From Thelonectria olida (taxonomy: Eukaryota; Ascomycota; Sordariomycetes; Hypocreales; Nectriaceae), in contig JAGPYM010000002.1 of NCBI GenBank assembly GCA_020736575.1, positions 1,736,001 through 1,800,000 on the forward strand: a stretch of DNA of 64,000 nucleotides. The letters are read 5' to 3'. How positions within the stretch are numbered: position 1 is the stretch's first letter; the number at the start of each line of letters is the position of its first letter. A program made the translations under genes and the position numbers. Shown here one piece after another: positions 35,006 through 47,157 of the stretch. A model generated the notes under the pieces. That model was not told where the DNA came from and ran no database searches. It worked only from the letters and a program-made list of their open reading frames with translations.

Positions 35006-37632
35006 ATGGAAAACTCGGGTGCGCTACAGTCCCTCGTCTCACGGCCAGCTATCGGTGCGTTTTCTCCAGCCGATTGGAGGAACCTTCAAGTCGGAAGATG
35101 CCACACACAAACCGCCGAGGACCGAGTGAGTTTGATAACCTCCTTTGATCCTAGCACCCTCCTGACACTCTCATGTATTGGTACACTGTAAACTAACAGG
35201 TCCTCTTTCCACAGTTTGGTCTCGTTGGCGTGCGAGCTATTCGGGCTCGCGAGGAACCGGACATGCCCTTCGAGGACCTCGAGCTGCCCTTCGACTGGCC
35301 TGGTTTATCCTTAGACGATGATCCTGGAAGCTCCATCTTCAAGACTGTCCCAACTATGCAACTGTATCGAAACAATTTGACGGCCCTCTCACAAGTGCAT
35401 AATGTGTGTATCCCCTACCAATGAGGTTGCACCGCCGGGTCCAACACTGACATGTTATCAAAGCTCTACTTTGTCGCATATCAAAGCCAAATCTTCGTCT
35501 ACAGACCGCGTACCGTCCCAACGCAGCGGCTCCCCTGCCTACCAGATTTTCGACTTGCCCCTGCGCCTACCTCTGCCAGTACAGCTATAGGTGGGACCGT
35601 GGACGAAAACAATCCGCATTTGATCAATCACATCATTACCGGTTTCCTTGGAAAGGAAGAGATTGTTCTGGCATGCTACGACGACGGCGACGTGGCGGCA
35701 TATTATGTAGAGAGAATTGCCGACCAGCTGCCGGAGCATCGATATAGTTGCACCGAAAAAGTGCCACAAGGAGCGCCGACGCCTATTCTACACGAGAATG
35801 TTGGCGATTCCGCATGGGGTCTAGCAATACACCAGAGATCGCAGCTCATCGCTGTGAGCTCGAACAGACACGAGGTAACGGTTTTCGCACCTGGCCTAGC
35901 CAGCAATCATATGCCCAGTGCGGAATGCTCCCTGCCTGAGATGGTCGCTCAGCGACATCTGAACTGGAGAATTGTGATTGCGCTAGCCATAAATACCTCC
36001 AACATTCCCAATCTCTGCTTTATCGATGACGATAAGGGCTATGCTGATAAAGTGTGTGCGATTGATATTAATGCTTGTGTCTGGATAGCGGATATCTGGA
36101 GGTCACGCCAACCCCTAGTTTGCATCGATCCCCTCAGGCATCTTTTTTTTCTTAGTGAGGAATTTCCTCTCAACGTTTCAAGGTGAGCATGGTAACTTTG
36201 AGAAATCCTGGCACAAGTTGACATGATACTTTCTCGCAGAGGCTGGGGAATCCTTGCCATCCACGAGAGCAGCTTTGTTAATGTCAAGACCAAGGAAGAG
36301 CTATTCGGCTTGGCATCAGACCGAGTAGAGATTCTTCAAGTCGACAAGCCAGGAAATAAACAGTCCTTCGTGAACGTTCGACAAATTATTGGACAAATTT
36401 GTATCCCAAGCGAACGTGCTCGATTTCGCGGGGAGCTTACTTTCATGTCTCATAATGATCAATCCGCATTAGACGGTCAAATCGAAGGACAGTACCACGT
36501 CGATGGGCAATTACTTCTTGACGAAGAAAATGATGACGAAAGTGTTGAAGAGGGTGACGGACACAGCGATCAAAATAACGAAGAGACCAGCGACGAGGGT
36601 GGTGGAACTATTCACGAAGACGATACTGATGGAAGCGACGAAGATGATGGTCATTTTGGTGCGCCTCTCCATGGAGTCGACATCGAGATAGAAGGGGCAG
36701 AGGTTGCTCACCTGCCCCCTATGTCCATGTGGGAGCCTGGAAGTATATCTGCTGCCGATGAGCTCGTGGAGGCGTTCAATGGGGAGCTCAGCGAAGGTCC
36801 CTGGAACGAAGGTCCCTACGACGAATCCGATGACGAACTATCCGATAGTGAGGCAGAAATGATATTCATCCCGGCACCTTTAGGAATTTCAACAGCAGAC
36901 AACCCGGAAAGTCTTCAAGACATCATTCGCGGAATCACTCCAGTGCACGATTGCGGACAATATGGGAATGTCTATCTCCCCCACACCGAGTCGACGGTGA
37001 GGATGCATGAGTACGGACGATGCGGACGACACAAGATGGAATTTCTGATTCGCGCCCCTGACTACAATACCATTGTATGTAAGGATGGGCGTCGCATGGA
37101 CAAATACGCGCATAGGCTGCACTTGCTACGGACTTACGAAAAGGACATTGAGATGTGGGGATTTGAGCGCCCGAATCTGAAGAAGGAAAGCCAAGAGGTG
37201 AATGCTGTTTGTACGGATGCCATGCGTTTTGGTCGATTCAGAGAACTTCAACGCATCACCCGACACTTTCATGCGACAAGCCGGCTCAACATGATAGCCC
37301 ACGCACCAGAGATTGGCCTCGTGGTGATCGGGTCTCCGACAGGAAGGGTTCTGTTGGTGACTCTGACTCGAATGATTGTGCCGGCAGAACGACCGGAGGG
37401 GAAATGGAGCCACGGGTTCAGGGTAGAACGAATTCTGCCAGATGAGGATGTCCATCGAAAGATTTCGCGGCCACTCCACGGAATGGCCCTGAGCCCAGTT
37501 CAAAGCGACGAGGGACCAAAGGCAATAGTCCCACGAACTTATCGGCTGATGTTGCACTATCGTAGCCATGACATCTTGTCGTATGAAATTTCACGAGAGG
37601 AGAACGGCGAAGTGAGTGTAGGTCTATTCTAA
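35006..37632 (+). CDS. crt10: Crt10 family protein (ribonucleotide reductase regulation)
   Basis: Four exons, 35006-35125, 35215-35403, 35464-36182 and 36240-37632, give 806 residues. Introns of 89, 60 and 57 nt have GTGAGT, GTGTGT and GTGAGC donors and CAG or AAG acceptors, all in phase. Conserved stretches include FGLVGVRAIRA, a DWPGLSLDDDPGSSIFK segment, MQLYRNNLTALSQVHN joined to LYFVAYQSQIFVYRP, AWGLAIHQRSQLIAVSSN, and the C-terminal YRLMLHYRSHDILSYEISR. The repeated strands suggest a WD40-like propeller. An acidic insert (about residues 445-500, rich in Asp, Glu and Ser) interrupts it. In budding yeast Crt10 is linked to transcriptional control of ribonucleotide reductase genes and, through Rtt101, to ubiquitin ligase function in DNA damage; transfer of that role here is inferred. 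The start codon (MENSGALQSL) is the first in-frame ATG and is the least certain part. Confidence 0.88.
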
Positions 37633-40600
37633 AGAGGGGCTGGAGGCGTTTGGGGTTGACACAAGGTTGTTTACTTGGGGGGTTTTTTTTTGGGTTAAGG
37701 AATGTGGGAGGGCATTTCATGTCTTAAGATAGTATCTGACTTGATTCGATTGGAGCGATGGCTGATGATGGAGCGTGGATATGTATTATGCTAGGTTCAG
37801 CAGCGACAAACATGGCGCATCTACGAACATAGTAGGTATGAGATTGATAGCGATGGATCCTGATAGCAGACTGTGCTGTTTGTGAATGTAGTTACCGGTT
37901 CCCGGACCCGGGGAAGGGAGACGGGGCAGCGGGGGACATCGGGAGGTTCGGGAGTGGTGACAAGTTTGAATTAGGTACTGGAGTGTGGATACGTATCTGG
38001 AAAGGGCTTCTAGAAAGGGTCTCCGGGGCCATGGCGGGATGAGTAAGAGACATGACTTTACGGCCACCATGACGAGTTGCAATTTGTGTTGCCATGAGGC
38101 AAGGCGGCGCGTGATTGGCCGGGCAGATAAGGTAGGAAAACCTTGACGTTTTTTGACTTGGCATGGACCGGCGCCACGGGAGGGAGGAGACGCGGCTCAA
38201 GTGGGCGGGCATTGGGAAGCTTGGCTTTTTGCAAGGGACTTGGACGACGGATGCTGGTGAAGAGATGGATGCGTGGTGAATCAGCCTGGACGGGCTCGGT
38301 CAGCAACAGGCGAGAAAGGGCTGCACGGACCGGCACACGGTGGGCGGTGTTGTTCGATTCCTTGACCAGCGAGATGAGGGCCCCTTTACAATGAGCAGTC
38401 AGAGCATAAGGTCTGATCATGATCACGGTCAAAAGATGGCGACAAAGCTCAACAACCATTTGGAAAGGGTGCGTGGAGAATGATGATGATGATGATGAGG
38501 AGGAGGAGGAAAAGGTGGATGGATGGACGATGGATCATCATGGTTCCATTCAGCCGCCGTCGCGAAACTCAATCCGCCAATCTGGGCTTTGGAGGTCGCT
38601 TCTGGCTTTTCTCTGGGGAAGAATACTACGAATTGAGACCGAGTTTCGAGTCTGGAGAAAACTTGGAGACGAAAGCGTGGAGGCGTGAGAGATGCAGGTA
38701 TGCACGTAGGTACGAAGACGGCAACTGCAGGGGCCCAGGTTCCCCTCGCATGGGAGGGCCAAGAGATGGATGTTGGCCATGGATGGTGACAGCAGCATAT
38801 AACATACACCGACCGAAATGAGCGAGCGGGAGGTGAAGGCCGTCATGATGGACTCACTCACCTTGGGGCGGTCAAAGGGTCAGCCAGAGGTTGAAGCCCA
38901 ACGGTCTCCAAACGAAGACGGCGATTGGCCACGATCCGGGGTTCGTTCCAAAAAGGTGTTCAAGGTGTGACGGTGACGGGGAAAAGCTGTCCAGGGCCAG
39001 GTTATCTACCGGGAAGCTCTGGGTGGTCAGAAGAGATTCGGCGTTAGCAATTTGCAACAATAATTCATTTATTCATACTTTTGAGTCACCGAAACGGTAC
39101 GGAGAGCCAGGTGCCGCCTCCGCCTCTCTCTCCATTCCCCCTCCCCCACAACTTGGCAAGGGGCCAGGGACCGACGGGTTTGAAGGTGGTGTGAAGCCGG
39201 AACGGGGGAATGGCAAGGCAGGGCAGGGGGTGTGCAGGAACTCTATTTTGGGGACCTCGAACCGTCGTGACGGGCCTGGCTTTATTTATCATCATGGTGG
39301 TGGTTGTCAGTAATTCGGTATTTGAGAGGACTGAAATAATCTGTACGAGGTGACGAAGTTGGCGGTGCTGTTGGAGATATGGTTGTCGTTGCCATGTGTG
39401 ACGGTGGCGTGATAGCCGAGCGAGTTGAGCTGAGATGAGAGCTGGGCTGGGCTGAGCTGAGCAGGCGTTAAACGAGGTCGCTAATAACTCGTGCACATAT
39501 GCAGATAGATAGGCTTATTAGATCTCTCGAATTTTTTTTTTTTTTTTTTCCCTTTCTTCTCGACCAAGGCGAGAGACAGATGGAGAGAGAGGGGGTGTGC
39601 GGCACGGAAGATTCACATGGCCTGAGCGCAGTTGTGGCGTGCAGATAACGACGCATTGGCCAATCATCAGCCAGAGATCTCGGTTTTCTTATCTTGGGGC
39701 GTGATGAAGTAACGGAATTTAAATCAACTTTTTGATATCGACTTTGTGGCGGCACATCATTCATTGCTCTTGACAACACTGCGAGACAAGTTCATCCTCC
39801 GTCATCTACCTACGACAAACAGTATTGAGTACGAAAATATGCACCATCGGAGCCGCTAACTCGATACTCAACTCCTTCGATTATGTTTTATCCGTCGGTC
39901 GGATCATGTGTCAAGCGTCAAGCTCAAGCAAGTCTTGCTACATCCTCTCTTCCCCCTCTGTTCTGCGACGACGAACATGACGAACGAGGGGAACCACTCC
40001 TCCAAAACTTGCATCATCGAATGGCCTAGCTCTGTTCCTCCAATGCAAGCCTACCTACCTGAACCGGCCCATCGGCGTTGAAACCAGCAAAAGGCAATTG
40101 GCAGTCACAATAGTGTTGCGCCTCGTTTCTCCCCAGACACCAATCACATAGCTCGCAATAATCTCAATGTCTCAAATCTGCATAAGCCACGGCTTCTTCT
40201 TCCTCATCATGCATAATCACGCTCTTGAAGCCATCATTCGCAAAGAAAAATAAGGCACAAGATAAACAACACCACACAGCCAGCGTTGCCATCCTTCACC
40301 ACGCGACCTTCACCTCGGAGAGATCCGGACGGCGGCCCCGGGTTTAGAAGGATGGGGGAGAAACTACAGAGACCAACCAGAGCCTGGAGCTAGACCCAAG
40401 CTCGCAGCTGGAACTGACGGCTCAGGCCCCGGAGATGGACAGGCATGAATGACGATGACGCTTAACTAATCGGCGGAGAAGAGACAGAGATTTCTTACTG
40501 TCGACAATGTGTAATAATGCCAGAAACAACATCCCGACTTACCCGTTTTCCAGAAGTGAGGGCATTCCTATCACTTATCGATCCTTCATCTCTCAGCCAA

Positions 40601-41977
40601 GACGCGTTCCCAAGATATCGCCAGCCTCGTCGTCAGTCGGGTCATCGAAAGAATGAACCAAAGGCACCAGATCAGATCATAGGCATAGCCGAGGCCAGTC
40701 TTCAGATAACTTGGCTAAACCCATTCTTGTTCTTGCATCCAGCTAACTTCTTTCCCCGGACCGAAAGGCAAGCCAATCTTTTAAGCAACATTTTAGAGTA
40801 ATCGCTTCAGTCCAATCTTGTTCGGCTGCGAACGTATCAGCATCAACGGCTTTATCTCAAACTGCATGTTCGCAAGCAAGCCACCTCTCATCGACTCCTT
40901 TCCGCTGGCTGTCGTTGCTATCCCTTAATGAGACACCCCACGCTTTCAAGGGAGCCCAACCGAGGGCTCGGACACGACAGCCCTGGAGGAGCATGGACTG
41001 TCTTTGAAGGGGAATGGGGACATGGGGGAAGCGATATCACACGTCAACGGCGCCCCCGGCGGACCGCTCCAGGTCCCCCAAGATGCAAAGAAGCCCATGC
41101 CCCATGCCATGCCCCATGCATGCTCGAGGCGACCTCTCACATGCAAGCCAAGTGGGCAGCTATGCCAGAGCAGTGGCAGAGAGCTCTGAGACGACCCCCG
41201 TTTTCGGCAATGCATGCAGTCCTTGCTGGGGAGACAAGCTGGGGAAATCCTAGCACGATCCGTTGTCGGTATCGTAATTGAAGAAAATTTTATTCCCTTC
41301 TTCTCCTAATGACTGATGCCCAATGCAATGCCATGGGGAAAAGACGACAGACGCACACGGCAAGGAGAGGGAAAGCGAACAAAGTGTGTGTACGCCACCG
41401 CAGCTGTTCGAGGCTTGTACCAGCTGAACAAGGGCTCGTGAGACATTGAGGCGCCACGGGTTTCTTATCAAGAATGCCAAGAAAACACCGAGCATTGACG
41501 TCCGATGTTGTTGCTGTTTTCATTTTGATACCGTAGATTGGAGAGCCAAGATAGGTCCAAGTGGGTGAAGCGATCTTGGGGGGAAGGATAGACGATTTAC
41601 AATGGAAAACGAAGCTCTGACTGAACGACTGACAAACAACAAGCTGAAAAATCTGTTGCAGTCTCTTTTCGCGGTCATGCCCGAGTTTCAAGTCCAGGGT
41701 TTCGACTTGCTCTGGGGAGAGAGAACTGCGGAACGGGACAGGGCTCCCGGCCGGAGAACCGGGGGGGAGGAGGGTTCTTGATGAGGTGGAAGAGGCAAGA
41801 GGGAGTGCCTCCATCGATCCGACTCTGCAGAGAAGAGCGAGAGACAGCCAAGAGAGAGGCTCGATCTGGATGGTGTCGTTCTTCGGGGGGATGGGGGACG
41901 ATAGGCGCACCCCTCCCGGCAGACGGAACCAGTCCGGCTCTGGGGGGTAAGGGTCGAGGGGGGGCGTCGGGGTAGCG
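37633..41977. other. 4.3 kb gene-poor region
   Basis: No supportable gene. It contains a GAT/GAG trinucleotide tract (38479-38513), poly-T runs (37682-37691 and 39532-39549), and copies of the CTACCTAC motif (39806-39815, 40051-40060). Overlapping minus-strand frames at 38058-38861 are Pro/His-rich and partly created by the trinucleotide tract. Confidence 0.5.
38479..38513 (+). repeat. (GAT)n(GAG)n trinucleotide tract
   Basis: Several GAT units run directly into GAG units. It lies in noncoding DNA and is a microsatellite. Confidence 0.85.
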
Positions 41978-42610
41978 CTATCTCTATCTCAAAAGGTACG
42001 TACCGGTTAAACTATGTGTCCATCTGGTTATGTATGGTTTCTCTTGCGATTAATCAACGACACCAGATCAAATCAAATCAATCACAGTTGGTTTAGTGCT
42101 CGGGTATCACTGCGACTCTGCTGCGTACAGTAAGAGAAGCATCGAATCGACGCCAACACGGATCGAGTCGAGTCGAGTTGTGTACGTACACGCTTCCACA
42201 CACACACACACACACAACAGCCACTGGACCTCTCTATCTCCAGTATCTTATTCTCTATCTCTTCTGCGAATACGTACTGGAAACCCTCAATCATCAATCA
42301 TCAATGCTTTCTCCAGGGGATCTGCAATGATGCCCTGCCTTGCCCTGCCCGCCCTTGCCCACGCGTGGCTTTTGCACCCGTCGACCATGAAATCCTTTTT
42401 ACCCACCCATTTTTTCGGACCATGACCGGGAGGCACAATCTTTGCTTGTCTTCGGTTGTTGTTTGATTATATTATATACTGTCCCTTCCCTCCCCTCTCC
42501 TCCTTCTTCTCCCCCCTCGATCTCGATTATCCATCTTGCACTTCTCTCCTCCTCCACACCCCCCTCGACTCTCTCACCCCCCTCCCCCAACCGTGATCTG
42601 CTTCTTATCA
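41978..42610 (-). promoter_or_regulatory. GATA-factor (AreA/NIT2-type) site cluster upstream of ammonium permease
   Basis: Four AGATAG sites read on the minus strand at 41978-41983, 41984-41989, 42234-42239 and 42255-42260, and a TGATAA at 42605-42610. All fit HGATAR. They lie 215-850 bp before the permease ATG. Nitrogen-regulated permease genes of filamentous fungi are typically activated by AreA/NIT2 through clustered, often paired, GATA sites; the first two sites here are immediately adjacent. Binding is inferred. Confidence 0.55.
42196..42216 (+). repeat. (CA)n dinucleotide microsatellite
   Basis: About ten CA units lie between the GATA sites in the permease upstream region. Confidence 0.85.
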
Positions 42611-42824
42611 TTGTCTCACAGAGGAAGACTTTGGCTACTACTTTTATTACTTGAATACCTCACTCCCTCCCATCCTTTCCACTACGTTGTGAATAAATAT
42701 CAGAACCTACCGCTCCTTTCGATCCCGACGACAACTGTGACCTCCTGGCCGAGAATACACTTATACGAATACTCGACAACACCAACTACACCAAGACCGA
42801 GATTCGCAACACCAACCGCCCATC

Positions 42825-44501
42825 ATGTCGTACACTCAGGTCGGCGCCCCGGCCGTCTTCAACGCCACAAACGAGGACACTGGCGGTGATTCCAGTATGT
42901 GAACTCCAACAACACCACCAACATCACTCAGAGTCATGGCCAGAAAACTAACACTCGATTCTTCTTACAGCCACCACCAACCTCAACCAATGGTACCAAT
43001 CTGGTGACCAGGCCTACATCCTCATCTCGGCCTGCCTCGTCCTCATCATGGTACCCGGCATCGCCTTCCTCTACTCGGGTCTCGCCCGCAGAAAGTCGGC
43101 CCTCTCCATGCTCTGGGTCGTCATGATGTCCTTCTCCGTCATCGTCTTCCAGTGGTACTTCTGGGGCTACTCGCTCGCCTTCTCCCAGACCTCGGGCAAC
43201 CCCTTCATCGGTGACCTGCGCCACTTCGGCCTGCGCAAGGTCTGGGGCGCCCCCTCCGTCGGCTCCCCGCTCGTCCCCGGCCTGCTGTACTCGCTCTACC
43301 AGATGATGTTTGCCGCCGTCACCGGCGCTCTCACCGTCGGTGCTGTCGCTGAGCGCGGCCGCGTCGTCCCCAGCATGGTCTTCGTCTTCTTCTGGGCCAC
43401 CCTCGTCTACTGCCCGCTGGCCTACTGGGTCTGGAACGCCAACGGCTGGGGCTTCACCAACGGCGTGCTCGACTATGCTGGCGGCGTGCCCGTCGAGATC
43501 GGCTCCGGCCTGTCCGCCTTTGCCTACTCGTGGGTGCTCGGCCGCCGCAACGAGAAGATGATGATGAACTTCCGCCCCCACAACATCTCCCTCATCACCC
43601 TCGGTACCATTCTCCTTTGGTTCGGCTGGTTGGGCTTCAACGGCGGCTCTGCCTTCGGTGCTAACCTCCGCGCTGCCATGGCTTGCTGGAACTCGTGCTT
43701 GACCGGCATGTTCGCCGCCATGACCTGGTGTCTCCTCGATTTCCGCCTCGCCCGCAAGTGGTCCATGGTCGGCTGGTGCTCTGGCACTATCTCTGGCCTC
43801 GTCGCTGCCACTCCCGCCTCCGGTTTCATCACCCCCTGGGCCTCCATCATCCTCGGTGTCGTTGCTGGTGTCTGCTGTAACTTTGCCACCAAGAGTATGT
43901 TCACACTCATCCATGAACAATGTTTCTGAAAGCCTCAAAAACTAACCTAACTTCTCTTGCAGTCAAGTTCCTCGTCCGCATCGACGACTCCCTCGATGTC
44001 TTCGCCGAGCACGGCGTCGGCGGCATGGTCGGCCTCATCTTCAACGCCTTCTTCGCCTCTGGCGAGATCATCGGCCTCGACGGCGTCAACACGGGTGCCA
44101 TGGGCGGCTTCCTCGACGGCAACTACGAGATCCTCGGCTGGCAGATCGCCGCCATCGTCGCGTCCTCCGCCTACGCCTTTGTCATGTCCGCCATCATCGC
44201 CAAGATCATCGACTTCATCCCCGGCCTCAAGCTGCGCGCCTCCGAGGAGGCCGAGCTCCTCGGCATGGACGACGACCAGCACGGCGAGTTCTCCTACGAC
44301 TACGTCGAGGTCCGCCGCGACTTCCTCGCCTGGAGCCCCCATCGCGACGAGCCCGCCGAGGATGGCGATGTCCTCGAGCCCACCCACGGCATCCAAGAGC
44401 ACCAGTCCATGATGCACACGCCTAGCTTGTCCGACGACAACGCCGTCACAAAGGCCACCTCTGTCGAGAAGACGCCCTCGATCAACGAGAAGACGGCCTA
44501 A
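42825..44501 (+). CDS. Ammonium permease, Mep/Amt family (Mep1/Mep3-like)
   Basis: Three exons, 42825-42894, 42971-43894 and 43963-44501, with introns of 76 and 68 nt (GTATGT donors, CAG acceptors), give 510 residues. Eleven membrane spans are expected; visible ones include ILISACLVLIMVPGIAFLYSG and SIILGVVAGVCCNFATK. Family signatures are GIAFLYSGLARRKS, the GWGFTNGVLDYAGG loop, WFGWLGFNGGSA and EHGVGGMVGLIFNAFFA. The second twin-His residue is present (His348), but the first is Glu199 (VPVEIGSG), as in yeast Mep1 and Mep3 rather than the Mep2 type, which usually has His. This argues for a transport rather than a sensor subtype. The cytoplasmic tail (about 420-510) carries acidic and Ser/Thr residues that could be regulated by phosphorylation. 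The upstream region has clustered GATA sites. GC-rich third positions suggest high expression. Confidence 0.96.
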
Positions 44502-45157
44502 GTCTTGCAAATGCGTTTTGGAGGGACGGTGTTATAGAGGATGAACCTTCATTCCCTTTTTCTTTTCATTTTTTTCACACAATCTTACCAAATAGGACGT
44601 TGGGGATAAGCCGGCACAGGAGTTATACGGTTGAATTTTCTTTCCATCTTTTTTCGCGCAATGTACAATTGTAATACCCGTATTGGTAGAGAGATGGTAT
44701 CTAGCGTTTAGAAAAGCAACATGCAAGTCATTTAGGACGCACATACGACGCTTCTGCAGTCTGGTACTGGTCATTAGATATAGTTGTGGAATCAGAATGC
44801 CCATATCTTGGTAACAATCTTTGCCTACCTAGTTGATTCAGTTGTGACGTTCATTCGAGAGTAGTGGTGAAATGCATGAGACTAAGATTGCTCTTCTCTT
44901 GACTTAGTTACAGCTTGTCAATCTCTAGAAGCCATTGCGTAACCTAAAGAGTTATCTCCAATGGACGACAATTCACGTAACGTCTATATTATCTAGTCTG
45001 CAGATTCCTCTGTAAATGCCAAATTATCCAAGACATTCCCTCTAGGAGAAGCCAGTGTCCATTCCTTATACTGCCGGGCTAACAAGAACACGATTCGGCC
45101 GTTGTCCAAGTCTTTTCACGTATCTTACATGTACCATGGTCCCGTCACCGTACACGA
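44502..45157. other. Intergenic region between convergent permease and phosphatase genes
   Basis: It holds the 3' UTRs of the two converging genes, including a T-rich stretch at 44553-44576. It is relatively AT-rich. No gene is supported. Confidence 0.55.
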
Positions 45158-47157
45158 TCAAGCAGCGACTCCGTTCTTGACATCGCCATAGTGAATAGGG
45201 TCGTAGTCCCCGAAGCACGCGTAGTCAAATCTGGCCGTATCATACATCTTCTCCTGAACCTCGAGGAATGTGTCTAGCTCACACCACCCATCTATGCGGT
45301 CACCGCACTCTGGGAAGCTCTTGCCGAGCGGCAACGTCCGTTGGTTGAGGATGAAGTGGATATACTTGGTCTCATTACCATCCACAGAACCCTCTCGGTT
45401 AGCCTTGATAGGCTTGGGCGTCTTGATAATTTCAATGTCCAGGCGAGCGCCGAAGGGCGTGATGTGAGCAACCGTGAATTCGTGTGGACCAGGATACCGA
45501 TCCAATGGTAGGTCTTCCCTAAACTGAGTGAAACCAAAAGCTGTCAGAATGGAGACAATGTTGGTGTCATGAGAGAAGTCAAAGTAGAGGCTCTGGTTCA
45601 ACGGGAACGTCTCAGTGCTGCTGTCGAGCGTGGTGTTGATCTGAGAGCCAGAGTAGCCAAGGGTGTGGTTTTTGAGGCGGGCAATGACCTCTTGCTGGTA
45701 TCCAATACCGACAGCTCGCTAAAGCACAAATCATGTCAGAAACGGTGATGCCATGAGACGACTGAGTCAAAACCTACTCCAGTGGGACTGTTGAAGCCGG
45801 CTCCCCCAGAGAACATAATGTCGATGGAGTATCCGAAATGCTCCCACTCCTCATACGTGAATAGATCACAGAACTTGCTGAAACCATAAGCGACGGTCTC
45901 ATATGGACACATGGTTTGAGCTGCATAGACATCCTTGGTAGTCCACTCGAAACCCTCGGTCATGTTGTTGAATCGATCAGTTGCTAGGGGGAAGTTAGAC
46001 AAAGACAACGAGAGCTGGGCAGGATGGAGTCATACCGTCTTTGAGATAAACACTCGCCCACTCCAAGGGAGGTTCTTTCCAGTCTTGCTTGGTGTACGAA
46101 TTGGGGCAGGCTGAAGACCCAGACAACGAGTTATTGAAGTTTCGACCTTCGATAATCACTTCAATCGTGGCATTCTTAGTCCTGTAAGTCGTTAGTCTTC
46201 AGATCTCCCCGTGACGGAGCTGGGAATTCTACCATTCGAGCCCGAAGAAACCGGCCATCCAGTTCTCAGCAGACTTCAACATACGGTCTTGAGTCTACTA
46301 TGGGTCAGTTTTGTGCTCAAGTTTCAGTGATGTCAACAAGACAGTACTTACCGTAGTTCGAACAATCAGCTTCGTGTTGGGGTTGTACAGACTTCCGTAC
46401 ATGTAGCTATGCAGGATTCCTGATTGAAAGAGTTCTTCGCGCCCTCTGGGAACGAGGATGGCATAGCCAAGCTGATACTTCCAGTCGTTGAGAAAGCCTA
46501 GTGATCCGCTGGTCTTGATATTGTCTGAGTTATTGGCGAGGAGTTCACCCAGTTCGGCAACCTCAGAGCCTGGGGTGGGGTATCGGGCACCATGACGCGA
46601 CAGCATTTGAACCTGGACGATCTCCGCACCCTCGGGAAGAGGATACTCATCCACGCCAAAGCCGGGACTCGGGTGATAAGGAGAAAGGTAGCCCATATTG
46701 GCAAAGATGTTCTCCTTGCCCTCCTTCTGGCCCTCCACTGGAATGGCCGTCTGCAGCGGCTCATTCGGGATAAAGGTGTTTGTGGGGTTAAACACACGGG
46801 TCTGAGCCAGGAAGGCAGGCTTACCAGTGGCCGTGGCTCCGGCCCATAGCTCCGGAGATGTCTGGAAATACTGGGGCACATCTGGCGGAGGCGGACAGGA
46901 GCCGGAGCCGTGACCGAAAGCCCACGGGAGGGTGAGATAAAGATTGGCACCCAGGAGGATGACAACGAGGCCGGAGAGAACAATGACGAGGCTTCGGTAG
47001 GGCCGATTAGGTCCATGGGGCATCAGAGTGGCGGGATAAGGGGCCACGCGTCCTGCATCTTGATCTTCGATCTGGGCCTCATCCTGGTGTACTAGGTGAT
47101 AGCCGGCACCTGTGGCAGGGGGGCCTTACGGTCACGAGGCGTTGAGGACGCCGCCAT
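45158..47157 (-). CDS. Membrane-anchored histidine acid phosphatase (phytase-like), with disturbed 5' coding end
   Basis: Exons on the minus strand: 47157-46352 (disturbed at 47110-47129), 46294-46233, 46181-46036, 45983-45778 and 45718-45158, giving about 586-593 residues. The core is open and all four downstream introns (51-59 nt) fit. A signal anchor (SLVIVLSGLVVILLGANLYL) precedes the catalytic domain. Histidine-phosphatase clan marks are RHGARYP (nucleophile His, about residue 182-189) and the HD proton donor in FSHDTNI near the C-terminus; Cys pairs are present, and Asn-X-Ser/Thr sites such as NNS suggest an external or lumenal domain. The family hydrolyses phytate or other phosphomonoesters at acid pH; the substrate is not determined. 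The ATG at 47157 is not in frame with the core: either a 20-nt intron-like block or one missing base in a C6 run must be invoked. Confidence 0.85.

Noticed and set aside
42934..43938. 334-codon open frame antisense to the ammonium permease
   Set aside because: It mirrors a strongly C/G-ending codon pattern on the coding strand, which removes stops from the opposite strand. The product is a low-complexity Gly/Asp/Glu/Ala-rich sequence, and it crosses an intron.
43947..44510. 187-codon antisense frame over the permease 3' exon
   Set aside because: Same cause: codon bias of the permease. Highly repetitive Val/Asp/Gly/Glu composition.
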